60,968 bases of DNA from Paraglaciecola marina (GTDB lineage Bacteria > Pseudomonadota > Gammaproteobacteria > Enterobacterales > Alteromonadaceae). How positions within the stretch are numbered: the stretch's first letter is position 1; the number at the start of each line of letters is the position of its first letter. The DNA lies in NCBI RefSeq assembly GCF_004360155.1, contig NZ_ML178727.1, positions 594-61,561 of the forward strand, in the 5' to 3' direction. The position numbers were made by a program, and so were the translations under genes. Positions 48,442 to 58,592 of this stretch are shown piece by piece. The notes below the pieces were generated by a model that saw nothing but the letters and a program-made list of their open reading frames with translations, had not been told where the DNA came from and made no database searches.

Positions 48442-51111
48442 ATGCTTAAGCTACACACACTAAGTCGTTCTATTCGACGTAATTTACCGGTAATTGCAGC
48501 CAGTACTGGTTTGCTTTTAACGTCACCCACTATTCTAGCTCAAGAAGAGCAGGCTGATGATGCAAACACAGAACAAATTGTTATTACAGGTTCTCGTGGG
48601 GCACCTAGGTCGGTAGCAGATTCAGCAGTGCCAGTAGATGTTTTCAGTGAAGAAGACTTAGTATCTGTACCGTTTACTGATACTAACGATATTTTAAAAA
48701 CCTTAGTTCCTTCGTATTCTTTATCACGTCAACCCATTTCTGATGGTGCATCATTTATACGTCCTGCTACATTACGCGGTATGCCTACCGATAAAACACT
48801 AGTACTGGTTAACTCAAAGCGTCGCCATCGTTCTGCTCTAGTGCAAATTGGTGGTTCAGGTACTCAAGGTCCAGATATCGCAACTATTCCTTCTTCTGCA
48901 CTTAAAGGTGTTGAAGTGTTGCGTGACGGTGCGGCCGCTCAATATGGTTCAGATGCAATTGCTGGTGTGATTAACTTTCAGTTAAAAGATAATGATGAAG
49001 GAGGTTCTCTTTCAATAGATATGGGTCAATATTATGAAGGTGACGGTGAGCAATTTACTGTAACTGGTAATATTGGTTTTGCGTTAGGTGACAAAGGTTT
49101 CGTTAGTGTGTCTGGTGAAATATCGGATCAAAGTGCTACCTCTCGTTCAGAACAATATTGTGAGTCTTGGGCTTGTGTAGATTCAGACTCTGAAGACTTT
49201 TTAAATTTTGATACTTCAGTTTACGGATATGATGAAGCTGCGTACATTGAAGGCCTAGCTGATGCAAATATTGGTTTTGGTGATGTAGTGCAGCCATGGG
49301 GACAACCAAACTCTGCAGCAACGCGTTTGTTTATTAACTCAGGCTACGAAATTAACGATACCACTAGACTTTATGCCTTTGGTAACTATTCATCAAGCGA
49401 GCATGATGGTGGATTTTTCTATCGTTACCCAGGTAATGGCACAATCGAGACACTTCGTTTAGAAGATGGATCTTTATACTCACCATTAGAAAAATTCCCA
49501 GGTGGATTTACCCCTCGATTCTTTGGTGATATCACAGATTTCTCATTTGTGGCGGGGATTGAAGGTGAGTTTGCTAACGAAATGACCTACGACTTTAGTG
49601 GTCGCTTCGGTTCAAACGAAATTTCTTATACACTTAAAAATACCATAAACCCATCGTTAGCCGATGAATCACCCACGGAGTTTCACCCAGGTGACTTGAT
49701 TAACGAAGAGTTACAATTAACAGCTGACTTTACTCAATATGTAGACTTCGGTATGGCTAACGAAGTGTTGTTCGCATTTGGTGCAAGTTACATGGAAGAA
49801 ACCTATGAGCTTGTGGAAGGCGATGAAGATTCATATAAAGTAGGCGATTTTTCATATTCGGATACATTTGACTTCTGTAATGATGACGGTTCAACGACTG
49901 CAGATGGTCAAAATGTAATTGATAATTTTGGTTCGTCTCTAGACTGTTCAAATCCTGACGATCCTGTTTATACGTCAGTTAGCCCAGGTTCAAATGGCTT
50001 CCCTGGATACTCCCCAGAATATTCACAAAAATATACACGTGATTCTTTAGGTGTCTATTTAGACGTAAGTACTGATGTAACAGACGCTTTCTTTATACAA
50101 GGTGCATTACGTTACGAAGACTACTCTGATTTCGATGCTGAATTAGTTGGTAAAATTGCATTTAAATATTCACTAACTGACGAAATTAATGTACGTGGTT
50201 CAGTAGGTACAGGCTTTAGAGCACCTACACCGGGTCAACAAGGTACCATTAACGTATCTACTCGATTACCTGATGGCTTCCCTGTTGCGACAGGTCTGTT
50301 TCCGGCACTTAGCGCTGAAGGTCAAGCTTTGGGTGCAGAACCACTTAGGCCAGAAACTTCTGAGAATTTATCTTTAGGTATGTCTGGTAGTTTTGATGAC
50401 CTGACTTTAACCATTGATTTTTATAGAATTGCTGTAGATGATCGTTTTTATGCTGTATCTACACGAGATGTTTCATCATTTGAACCTACGGATCCTAATG
50501 ACGATGATTATGAATCCGATTTAGCTGCCTATGAAAACTATCAAGCGTTACTTCTTGCAGCTGGAGAAGAAACCGCAGGTTCTATTGGTGGAGTTAACTT
50601 CTTCCAGAATGCATTTGATACTGTTACTTCAGGTGTTGATATTGTTGCTACTTATACATTAGGCGACACTGTTTTAACTGGTTCTGTAAACTACAACTCT
50701 TCAACTATTAATAATTTTGGTTCGGAAGAGTTAGAAGAGTTCTTGAACGATGAAGGCCAATATGATTTTGAAAACAGTGCTCCAAAGTGGAAGGGTGTTT
50801 TCTCTGCTAAGCATAGTTTTGATGCGTTAAGCGTTTTAGTTCGTGCTAACCTTTATGGGTCTTATTCAAATGCGATCGACTCTGCTGCAACTAATGTTCA
50901 AGAATATGACCCTAGTGTATTGTTTGATTTAGAAATGAACTATGCATTAAGTGATTCTTTAACCTTAGCAGCTGGTGCTCGTAACTTGTTTGATACTTAC
51001 CCTGATGAAGGTGATAGTGGTGATGCATGTTGTGGTCGAGTATACTGGTCTGGTGACACAGTAGATTGGCAAGGTGGTTACTACTACGCTCGTTTAAACT
51101 ACACTTGGTAA
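48442..51111 (+). CDS. TonB-dependent outer-membrane receptor
   Basis: An 889-residue receptor. Signal peptide residues 1-33 (ending ILAQ). TonB-box-like EQIVITG follows. The plug domain (about 50-190) has the motif LVLVNSKRRHRSALV and VEVLRDGAAAQYGSDAIAG. The rest is a 22-strand barrel ending in Trp (ARLNYTW), as needed for barrel assembly. It imports a scarce compound with TonB energy. The substrate is unknown; its place after the amine oxidase, transporter and aminotransferase genes suggests it feeds that pathway (inference). Confidence 0.9.
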   Translation: MLKLHTLSRSIRRNLPVIAASTGLLLTSPTILAQEEQADDANTEQIVITGSRGAPRSVADSAVPVDVFSEEDLVSVPFTDTNDILKTLVPSYSLSRQPISDGASFIRPATLRGMPTDKTLVLVNSKRRHRSALVQIGGSGTQGPDIATIPSSALKGVEVLRDGAAAQYGSDAIAGVINFQLKDNDEGGSLSIDMGQYYEGDGEQFTVTGNIGFALGDKGFVSVSGEISDQSATSRSEQYCESWACVDSDSEDFLNFDTSVYGYDEAAYIEGLADANIGFGDVVQPWGQPNSAATRLFINSGYEINDTTRLYAFGNYSSSEHDGGFFYRYPGNGTIETLRLEDGSLYSPLEKFPGGFTPRFFGDITDFSFVAGIEGEFANEMTYDFSGRFGSNEISYTLKNTINPSLADESPTEFHPGDLINEELQLTADFTQYVDFGMANEVLFAFGASYMEETYELVEGDEDSYKVGDFSYSDTFDFCNDDGSTTADGQNVIDNFGSSLDCSNPDDPVYTSVSPGSNGFPGYSPEYSQKYTRDSLGVYLDVSTDVTDAFFIQGALRYEDYSDFDAELVGKIAFKYSLTDEINVRGSVGTGFRAPTPGQQGTINVSTRLPDGFPVATGLFPALSAEGQALGAEPLRPETSENLSLGMSGSFDDLTLTIDFYRIAVDDRFYAVSTRDVSSFEPTDPNDDDYESDLAAYENYQALLLAAGEETAGSIGGVNFFQNAFDTVTSGVDIVATYTLGDTVLTGSVNYNSSTINNFGSEELEEFLNDEGQYDFENSAPKWKGVFSAKHSFDALSVLVRANLYGSYSNAIDSAATNVQEYDPSVLFDLEMNYALSDSLTLAAGARNLFDTYPDEGDSGDACCGRVYWSGDTVDWQGGYYYARLNYTW

Positions 51112-51137
51112 TATGAAGTTTTTTTAAGTTACTTTTG

Positions 51138-51165
51138 AAAAGCCGTCATTCGTGACGGCTTTTTT
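51138..51165 (+). terminator. Terminator of the receptor gene
   Basis: AAAAGCCGTCA / TGACGGCTTTT with a TTCG tetraloop and T-run. Confidence 0.92.
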
Positions 51166-51535
51166 ATTGGCTGTAACTTTACTTCAATGAAATGGTTATT
51201 TCGTTAAGGATAATCATATCAATGTTTTAATGTTGAAAATTGTAGTGAAAAAGCACATTCTGAAGGCTTTGTCTACGGCCACGCATAGCATTTATCTAAA
51301 GTGAGTATAGGACTCGATTGCACAGAGACAGGTGTGGAAAGGTGATTGCAGATGCCTAGTGACCCGCTAAAGAGAATTATGAGGCAGCTAATAACATAAA
51401 ATACCTGCAAACTTTGCTTTGGCTAGAGCTGAGATGCATAGCGTACTAAACTTAGAAAAAACAGAGGTCACCTATCAAATGGAAGTGGAAATTGATTGCT
51501 TGCACCGTCGAGTTTTTGATATTTAAAACTAATAT
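51166..51535. other. Gene-poor gap, possibly a decayed gene
   Basis: 370 bases between the receptor terminator and the csiV stop. No frame is long enough or carries signals. The base composition is less AT-rich than the other gaps, which would fit a decayed coding segment, but no product is recognisable. Confidence 0.35.
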
Positions 51536-53035
51536 TTATTCTTTTTTAGGTTCTTCTATTTCTGGCCAATTATAACGATTAATTGTGACTACCATCCCAA
51601 ATAAGGGATGATCAAAATAGTGTACCTGTTTACTTATTACTCTGCGTAATTGATCAAAGTTAACACTTTCTAAAAAGTTAGCTTGCTCATAATTTCCAGA
51701 GATTAAAGTGGTTTCTGAGTTTTCCATAGACTCCTGCGACTTAAATACTGGGTGGCGATAATCTAAGTCACTGTCTATATGTAAATAAGGTACACGACCA
51801 ATATTTCGTAAATAAACTGCTACTTCACCGTCTAATTGCCAGATGTCACTAGCTTGGACTGTTGAGTCTTCTTCATCTTCAGTTAAATCTGGTTTGTCAC
51901 TTAGAAGCTCAGTTAAATTAACAGGGGTGCTATCATTTAATGCATTATCAATTGTCCTAAAGAAATCCTCTGTAGACTCGATATCTAGGCTGGTTATCTC
52001 AGGCTCAACCGGTTCTATGTCTAATGACTTTTCTGCTTCAGGAATATAAACGTCTTTTTCTTTTAGCGAGAGCGCATCAAAAAGTGTATCTGTATCTTGT
52101 GGTATTAATTCACCGCTATTTGTATAAGCATTACCATAATTTTTACCTGCAAATAAGCGAGTAGCCTGAGTGTTCTCTCGTCCAAAGGTAACTTCTTGAC
52201 GCCATGCTAAATGTAATAATGGAGTTATACCTTTTTGGTACTTAATACTTTGATATAGCTCTTCCATTCTGAAGGTGTCCACAGGTAGTAAAAATGCTGG
52301 CATTTTTGTTTGCCATTCTATGCCGTTTATTTTTACTGGTACTTTAGTGATTAAATCAGTCGGGTTGCTAGTATCCTTTTTAGGAGTTGAAACTAACATC
52401 GGGTCAATTTGTTCAGAATAGGCACAGGGTAGGTGTTCTGGTATTTGCCATTCTATGTAAGACATATCAGTGAGTTGGCTTACATTAGGTTCTGATTCAT
52501 TATCTTCATAAGTAGATAAACCTGTGACGTTTACGTTTTGGCTATCTATAAATGAGCTTGGGTTTGTAGATACTGATTGTACTTCTAAACCTAGTGCAGG
52601 TAAGTCTGATTCTAGTTCTGGCTCAGGCGATAAAAGCTCATCTATAGCTGTACTTAGGTTTTCAACCCATTGCATGTTTGGAATAACAAACCTTTGTCGT
52701 TCTGCGGTACTAACCTCTTCCCGCTTCGATGCTCGGCAGTAGTTGAGTCCTGCTAATAAATAAGAAGTGTCGGGTGTTAAATATGGGCTGAGTATATCTA
52801 AGGTGTTGTCTATTTTTTGGGTTAGACTTGATTGCTTAAATTTTTCAGAAACAGCATTAGGCTCTAATGTTCGTTCAAATAAAATCACTTCTACATCAAA
52901 CCACCATTCTTGTTCTGCGGCTTGTAAGTGTTGTGTAGCAGTTAATACACCTAAACTTACTAATGATAGTTTTAGCGCTTTTGGCGACAACAAGCTCGTA
53001 GTTGAAGATAATAAAGTGGTTAATTTGTAGGTCAT
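51536..53035 (-). CDS. csiV: CsiV-family exported protein
   Basis: A 499-residue protein with a signal peptide ending near LQA. The CsiV pattern appears at the start of the mature chain (EWWFDVEVILFER) and again in the C terminus (YEQANFLESVNFDQLRR, ISKQVHYFDHPLFGMVV). CsiV binds peptidoglycan and supports D-Ser or cell-wall-related growth in Vibrio. The middle (about residues 135-210 and 340-410) is acidic and probably disordered. The mfd stop and csiV ATG overlap (TAATG), a conserved pairing. Confidence 0.8.
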   Translation of the reverse strand: MTYKLTTLLSSTTSLLSPKALKLSLVSLGVLTATQHLQAAEQEWWFDVEVILFERTLEPNAVSEKFKQSSLTQKIDNTLDILSPYLTPDTSYLLAGLNYCRASKREEVSTAERQRFVIPNMQWVENLSTAIDELLSPEPELESDLPALGLEVQSVSTNPSSFIDSQNVNVTGLSTYEDNESEPNVSQLTDMSYIEWQIPEHLPCAYSEQIDPMLVSTPKKDTSNPTDLITKVPVKINGIEWQTKMPAFLLPVDTFRMEELYQSIKYQKGITPLLHLAWRQEVTFGRENTQATRLFAGKNYGNAYTNSGELIPQDTDTLFDALSLKEKDVYIPEAEKSLDIEPVEPEITSLDIESTEDFFRTIDNALNDSTPVNLTELLSDKPDLTEDEEDSTVQASDIWQLDGEVAVYLRNIGRVPYLHIDSDLDYRHPVFKSQESMENSETTLISGNYEQANFLESVNFDQLRRVISKQVHYFDHPLFGMVVTINRYNWPEIEEPKKE

Positions 53036-56000
53036 TAAGCAGCTCTTAATTGTTGGCTAAATTCATTTAACATATCAGTGAATAGTTTAAGTCTATCTTT
53101 GGCTGATTCAGTAGGCACGTTAAATTTTAATTTTTGTGGACCATCTAATTTATATATTCTGGGTTGCGATTGAATCAGTTTGATAATAAAGCCAGGGTCA
53201 ATCTGGGTGTGTTGCGAAAACTCAACAAAGCCACCTTTATTGGTACCTTCCATTTTAGATACGCCAATTTTCTTGGCTGTTATCTTTAACATGGCGACAT
53301 CGAGCAGATTTTTAGCACTTTGAGGCAATAAACCAAACCTATCTATTAACTCAATTTGAAATTCGTTAATAGCTCTTTCATCTTGGCAACCTGCCAGTTT
53401 TTTGTACAAAGACAAGCGCATATTAACGTCAGGTACATAATCATCTGGAAACAAGGCAGGTAACCGTAAGTCTATATCGGTTTGCTCTGACAATGCAGAA
53501 TCAAGAGAAGGTTCCTTACCTTGTTTTAAGGCTTCTACGGCTTGTTCTAACATATCCATGTATAAGGTAAAGCCGATACTGGATATTTGCCCAGACTGAC
53601 CATCACCTAATAGCTCACCAGCTCCACGTATTTCTAAATCGTGAGTGGCAAGAGCAAAACCGGCACCTAACTCTTCTAAAGATGAAATGGCCTCAAGACG
53701 TTTTTTGGCGTCTTTGGTTAGTCGTCTTGGGTGGGGGGTCATCAAATATGCGTATGCCTGATGGTGGGAACGACCCACACGGCCTCTAAGTTGATGCAGT
53801 TGCGCTAAACCTAAATGGTCAGCTCTATCCATCACAATTGTGTTGGCAGATGGCACATCAATTCCGGTTTCGATAATTGTGGTACACAACAAAACATTAA
53901 ATCGTTGATGATTAAAGTCAGACATCACTTTTTCGAGCTCTCGCTCACGCATTTGCCCATGGCCAATGACCACTCGAGCCTCCGGGACAATTTCTGCAAT
54001 TTCTTCTGCTGTGCGCTCTATTGTGTCTACTTCATTATGCAAGAAGTAAACTTGGCCGCCACGGAGAATTTCTCGCATGATAGCTTCGCGAATTAAGTCT
54101 TTACTACGTTGTTGTACAAAGGTTTTAATCGGTAAACGTTTTGCAGGCGGCGTCGCAATAATCGATAAATCACGCATACCACTTAAGGCCATATTTAAGG
54201 TGCGCGGAATAGGTGTTGCAGTTAACGTTAGAATGTCTACATCTGAACGTAATGCTTTAAATTTCTCTTTTTGGCGCACACCAAAGCGGTGTTCTTCGTC
54301 GATGATCACTAAACCTAGATCATTAAACTTTAAGCGCTCTTGTAACAAGGTGTGGGTACCTACAATGATATCTACATTGCCTTCGCCAATGGCTGATACC
54401 ACACGTTTAGAATCTTTAGCACTGACAAATCTAGATAATACTTCAATGTTAAAGGGGAAGTTTACAAAACGTTCCTTAAAGTTTTCAAAATGCTGATGGG
54501 CTAACAGGGTAGTGGGTACCAAAATAGCCACCTGTTTACCCTGATTGGCAGCGATAAACGCTGCGCGCATGGCGACTTCTGTTTTACCAAAGCCAACATC
54601 ACCACATACTAGTCTGTCCATGGCATTGGCTGAGCCCATGTCTTGAATGACAGCGTTGATGGCTTTTTGTTGATCTAGTGTTTCTTCAAAGGGGAAACTA
54701 TCAGAGAAAGCTTGGTATTCATCCCATGCTATTTTAAATGCATAGCCGGGTTTTGCAGCACGTTGGGCGTAAACATCTAATAGCTGAGCGGCGACATCTC
54801 GTACTTTTTCAGCGGCTTTTGTTTTAGCCTTTGACCATGTATCTGTGCCTAGGTGATGCAGTGGCGCGTGTTCTATGTCACCGCCACTGTAGCGACTGAT
54901 CAACTGCAAAGAAGCCACAGGGACATATAACTTAGACTTTTTGGCGTATTCAATAGTTAAATATTCTGTAGTAATGCCACCAGCATCTAGGGTTTGTAAA
55001 CCTAAATAACGGCCTACGCCGTGGTCAAGATGCACCACAGGCTGGCCTAATTGCAGTTCAGCCAAATTGCGTATAATCGCACCTTCGTCTGTGCCTTGAC
55101 GGGTATCCCGTTTACGGCGGTGACTGATTTTATGACCCAGCAATTCGGTTTCAGTTATAAATGCAACAGGTAAGTCTTTATCATCAATTAAGAAGCTAAA
55201 TTCTGCTGCGCCTACTGTTATTCCTATTGGCTCATCGCTATACAAAAATTCATCTAGCTGGGTAAAGTACTTAGGTTTTATCTCTGCTTTTGTGAGAATT
55301 TCTAGCAGGCCTTCACGGCGACCTGCTGATTCAGTGCTAAATAACACTTTAACCTTTTGTTTTTGCCACTCAGCGACATGTTGCTTTAATGAAGTCCACG
55401 GAATTTTGTTTTGTGGTTTCAGGGCAATATCAGCAATGGGGTGGGTATTAAAATTATAATGTCCTGCTTTCTTACTGATTGAATCCTTGCTTATTTGAAC
55501 TCTTGGCCAGTCTTTTAAGGCGGCAAACAACTCTTCAGCACGCATAAAAATATCTGCTGGCTCTAGCAGTGGGCGTACTAAGTTATAACGTAGTTGCTCG
55601 TATCTGTTGTTTACGTCTTTCCAATAGGTGTCGTGGGCGATTTGTAAATCACCATGCATTAAAATGGTGGTATCTGCGTTTAAGTAATCAAATAAGCAGG
55701 AGGTCTTTTCAAAAAACAGCGGTAAGTAATATTCAATTCCCCCTGGCATCAAGCCTTTGCCCACTTGGTAATAGATAGACTCTTTGCTGTTGTTGGCATC
55801 AAACTTTGTTAAGTATTGTTGTCTAAACAATAAGGTGGCGTCTTTATCTGTGGGGAATTCTCTCGCGGGCAATAACTTAATTTCGTCTACTTTATCTCCT
55901 GAACGTTGTGTCTCAGGATCAAAGTGTCTAATACTATCGACTTCGTCATCAAACAAATCGATACGAAAAGGGTGTGAACTCCCCATTGGGAACAGATCAA

Positions 56001-56529
56001 TAATACTGCCACGTATAGAAAACTCACTATGGCTCATTACTTGGTTAACATGTAAATAACCCGCACGCTCTAAGCCTGAACGAAATTCACTAATATCCAA
56101 GGTTTGGTTGATTTTTAATATCAGTAGATATTTTCCAATGTAATCAACTGGAGCCATACGCATAATCAAGGTATTTAGCGGTACAATAAAAATGCTCCGC
56201 TCATTTTGGGTGAGCTGATATAAGGCTTCTAAACGCTGAGATACAATATCTTGATGAGGAGAAAAGTTATCATAGGGTAGGGTTTCCCAATCAGGGAATA
56301 ACTGCACATTAACTGTTTGATTTTGTAAAAAGTAATCCAGCTCTTTCTCAAGTTTGATTGCACTGGGTGTATCAGCCGTTATTAATAACAATGGCCCGCT
56401 GGCATTTTCAGCAGCCGAAGCAATGGCTAGAGCTGTACTGCTGCCTTGCAGGTTCCCCCAGTGGCGAATGTCATTATTAGATTTTTGGTTGTTGTTAGGT
56501 AACGGCGGTGAAAAAATACTGTCAGTCAT
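53035..56529 (-). CDS. mfd: Transcription-repair coupling factor
   Basis: A 1164-residue ATP-driven translocase that removes stalled RNA polymerase and recruits UvrA. The UvrB-like N terminus, RNA polymerase interaction domain (about residues 480-560; LDHGVGRYLGLQ) and helicase core are complete: Walker A GDVGFGKTEVAMRAAF, DEEHRFGVRQKEK and QLRGRVGRS. The C-terminal TRCF domain closes the protein. Coupled to the PilZ gene upstream (TAATG) and csiV downstream. Confidence 0.97.
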   Translation of the reverse strand: MTDSIFSPPLPNNNQKSNNDIRHWGNLQGSSTALAIASAAENASGPLLLITADTPSAIKLEKELDYFLQNQTVNVQLFPDWETLPYDNFSPHQDIVSQRLEALYQLTQNERSIFIVPLNTLIMRMAPVDYIGKYLLILKINQTLDISEFRSGLERAGYLHVNQVMSHSEFSIRGSIIDLFPMGSSHPFRIDLFDDEVDSIRHFDPETQRSGDKVDEIKLLPAREFPTDKDATLLFRQQYLTKFDANNSKESIYYQVGKGLMPGGIEYYLPLFFEKTSCLFDYLNADTTILMHGDLQIAHDTYWKDVNNRYEQLRYNLVRPLLEPADIFMRAEELFAALKDWPRVQISKDSISKKAGHYNFNTHPIADIALKPQNKIPWTSLKQHVAEWQKQKVKVLFSTESAGRREGLLEILTKAEIKPKYFTQLDEFLYSDEPIGITVGAAEFSFLIDDKDLPVAFITETELLGHKISHRRKRDTRQGTDEGAIIRNLAELQLGQPVVHLDHGVGRYLGLQTLDAGGITTEYLTIEYAKKSKLYVPVASLQLISRYSGGDIEHAPLHHLGTDTWSKAKTKAAEKVRDVAAQLLDVYAQRAAKPGYAFKIAWDEYQAFSDSFPFEETLDQQKAINAVIQDMGSANAMDRLVCGDVGFGKTEVAMRAAFIAANQGKQVAILVPTTLLAHQHFENFKERFVNFPFNIEVLSRFVSAKDSKRVVSAIGEGNVDIIVGTHTLLQERLKFNDLGLVIIDEEHRFGVRQKEKFKALRSDVDILTLTATPIPRTLNMALSGMRDLSIIATPPAKRLPIKTFVQQRSKDLIREAIMREILRGGQVYFLHNEVDTIERTAEEIAEIVPEARVVIGHGQMRERELEKVMSDFNHQRFNVLLCTTIIETGIDVPSANTIVMDRADHLGLAQLHQLRGRVGRSHHQAYAYLMTPHPRRLTKDAKKRLEAISSLEELGAGFALATHDLEIRGAGELLGDGQSGQISSIGFTLYMDMLEQAVEALKQGKEPSLDSALSEQTDIDLRLPALFPDDYVPDVNMRLSLYKKLAGCQDERAINEFQIELIDRFGLLPQSAKNLLDVAMLKITAKKIGVSKMEGTNKGGFVEFSQHTQIDPGFIIKLIQSQPRIYKLDGPQKLKFNVPTESAKDRLKLFTDMLNEFSQQLRAA

Positions 56530-57137
56530 TAATTGTTTTCGTTTTGGTTCATTTTCATAGTTTTACGTTTACGGAGATTAGCTGCTTGTAAATGTAAGCT
56601 GGCTCTTACCAATAAGTCTTGGTCTTCATCTCGTATACGGGAAAAAATTAGCGATATATGGTACGTATCATCTTCTTGCTTACAAGTAATAACTTCAGCA
56701 AAACAAAAAATAGCGGCGGCTTCTTCCCGTAAAAATAATTTCACTTCTACGGCTGAGCCTATTTCCCAAGGGTTTTCGCTTGCAACCACTAAACCGCCAC
56801 CGCCAAATTGTATAGATTGATGACTGTTAGCTTGGTCTGAGTGCTGCTGTAAAATAAGTGACATCATCAAGTCGATTTTTTTTGATTGGTGATTTAAAAA
56901 TTCGGCGAGTTGTGAAGCATGTTCACCCAAGCTCAGTAATGGTCTAAGAGCTTTACTGTCTATTTCTGACAACTCATTAGCAATCTGAAATTCAAAGGGC
57001 ATATGTTCATGCAATTCCTCCACTTCAGGGAGGGTAAAGGTCTTATCTAACAACCGCATATTCACCGGAACAATATGCTTTATCATGAAAAACTCTTCAA
57101 ATTGTTCATATTTTTGCTCAAGCGTAAGGTGCTGCAT
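56529..57137 (-). CDS. PilZ-domain protein
   Basis: 202 residues from ATG 57137, which has GGAG five bases ahead; the frame extends 15 codons upstream. The C-terminal part (about residues 105-190) resembles PilZ domains (SIQFGGGGLVVASENPWEIG, then VEVKLFL). Canonical c-di-GMP motif RxxxR is not obvious, so ligand binding is uncertain. The N-terminal half is helical. It is translationally coupled to mfd. Confidence 0.65.
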   Translation of the reverse strand: MQHLTLEQKYEQFEEFFMIKHIVPVNMRLLDKTFTLPEVEELHEHMPFEFQIANELSEIDSKALRPLLSLGEHASQLAEFLNHQSKKIDLMMSLILQQHSDQANSHQSIQFGGGGLVVASENPWEIGSAVEVKLFLREEAAAIFCFAEVITCKQEDDTYHISLIFSRIRDEDQDLLVRASLHLQAANLRKRKTMKMNQNENN

Positions 57138-57267
57138 AGGATCTCCGGCGATTGCTTTGCTTGTTAGATTTCTTCCAAGCACGTATTATTCAACATCACT
57201 TTAGAGTATACCAATACTTAACAGGTTATTTTTCAACTGTTTATAATTAAATAAGAATCACATTCAC

Positions 57268-58479
57268 ATGTTCTATCCTGTTTCAGCCTTTATTGGCTTA
57301 CGTTATGCCAAAGCTTCTAAGGGCAGTCATTTCATTGCTTTTATTAATTTTTTCTCAGTAGTAGGGATTGCCTTAGGATTAATGGCGCTGATTACCGTGT
57401 TATCAGTGATGAATGGCTTTGAAGGTGAGCTTAAGTCACGTAACTTAGGCATTACACCTCATATATTGGTCGACCAACATACAGACCCCGAAGCCGAAAA
57501 CATAGATTTTGAAAGTATTCCTAGTGTGTTGGTTGCCAGTGAATTTATTGAGTCAGAAGGATTAATACAGTCATCTCAAGGGCTACAGGGGGTAATCTTT
57601 CAAGGCGTGCAGCCTAGTGTAATGGAGCAATCATCTATCGTTGCAGAAAACATGCTAGTGGGGCAATTCAGTAATTTAAAGCAAGGTGAGTATGGCGTTA
57701 TAATTGGTCGCGCATTATCTTTAAAGCTAAATTTACGTGTTGGTGAAAAGGCACGTTTATTAGCGTCTGAAAACAGCTACTTTGGGCCTTTTGGCAGAAT
57801 GTACAGTCAGCGAGTGTTTAAGGTTGTGGGTATATTTAGCATGAGCTCAGCCTTAGACGACAAAGTGGTGATGTTACATATTAATGATGCGGCTAGGTTG
57901 CTCAGAGGTAGCCCCCAAAATTTAGCAAAAACCCGCTTGTTTTTAGATGATGCCTTTAATTACAAAGAGGTTGTACAAGTTTTAGCGTCACATGGTTACC
58001 AATCTACAAATTGGCGAGACAGACAAGGCGTATTATTTGATGCCGTAAAGATGGAAAAAAATATGATGTCGCTAATGTTGTTGCTCATTATTGCTGTTGC
58101 AGCCTTTAATATTGTATCTGCATTGGTGATGGTGGTGTCTGAAAAACAAGGCGACATTGCCATACTACTCACCCAAGGAATGACTCGCACTCAAGTGATG
58201 TGGATATTTCTGTTTAATGGGGCCTACAACGGTATTAAAGGCACATTAATTGGCGTGTTACTTGGGGTACTCACAGTGAGTCAAATAAATAACATCATAG
58301 TATTGTTAAACATCCCTATCTACTTTGGTGCTAACGGGCAGGGCTTACCCATTGATCTACAATGGCCCCAAGTTGTATTTTTGATTGGTACTTCACTAGT
58401 GTTATGTTTTTTAGCGAGTGTGTACCCAGCAATCCGAGCAGTTAAAGTAGAACCTGCACAAGCATTGAAGTATGAATAA
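57268..58479 (+). CDS. lolC: LolC/LolE-family lipoprotein-releasing permease
   Basis: A 403-residue inner-membrane ABC permease. The N terminus SAFIGLRYAKASKGSHFIAFI, a large periplasmic domain (about residues 50-265) and three C-terminal helices match LolC. In most gammaproteobacteria lolC is followed by the ATPase gene lolD and lolE; here the next gene is a phosphoribosyltransferase. The partner genes may lie elsewhere. LolC and LolE cannot be separated with certainty from sequence alone. Confidence 0.85.
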   Translation: MFYPVSAFIGLRYAKASKGSHFIAFINFFSVVGIALGLMALITVLSVMNGFEGELKSRNLGITPHILVDQHTDPEAENIDFESIPSVLVASEFIESEGLIQSSQGLQGVIFQGVQPSVMEQSSIVAENMLVGQFSNLKQGEYGVIIGRALSLKLNLRVGEKARLLASENSYFGPFGRMYSQRVFKVVGIFSMSSALDDKVVMLHINDAARLLRGSPQNLAKTRLFLDDAFNYKEVVQVLASHGYQSTNWRDRQGVLFDAVKMEKNMMSLMLLLIIAVAAFNIVSALVMVVSEKQGDIAILLTQGMTRTQVMWIFLFNGAYNGIKGTLIGVLLGVLTVSQINNIIVLLNIPIYFGANGQGLPIDLQWPQVVFLIGTSLVLCFLASVYPAIRAVKVEPAQALKYE

Positions 58480-58592
58480 AAACCTTAAATGTTGTGATGA
58501 ATTGATGCCTGCTTCGATATACAATACTGCGCTAAATAACGTTTAGGTTAAATTAACCAGGCGTTCCCTAAAGTTTTAAGGTTACCAACTCA

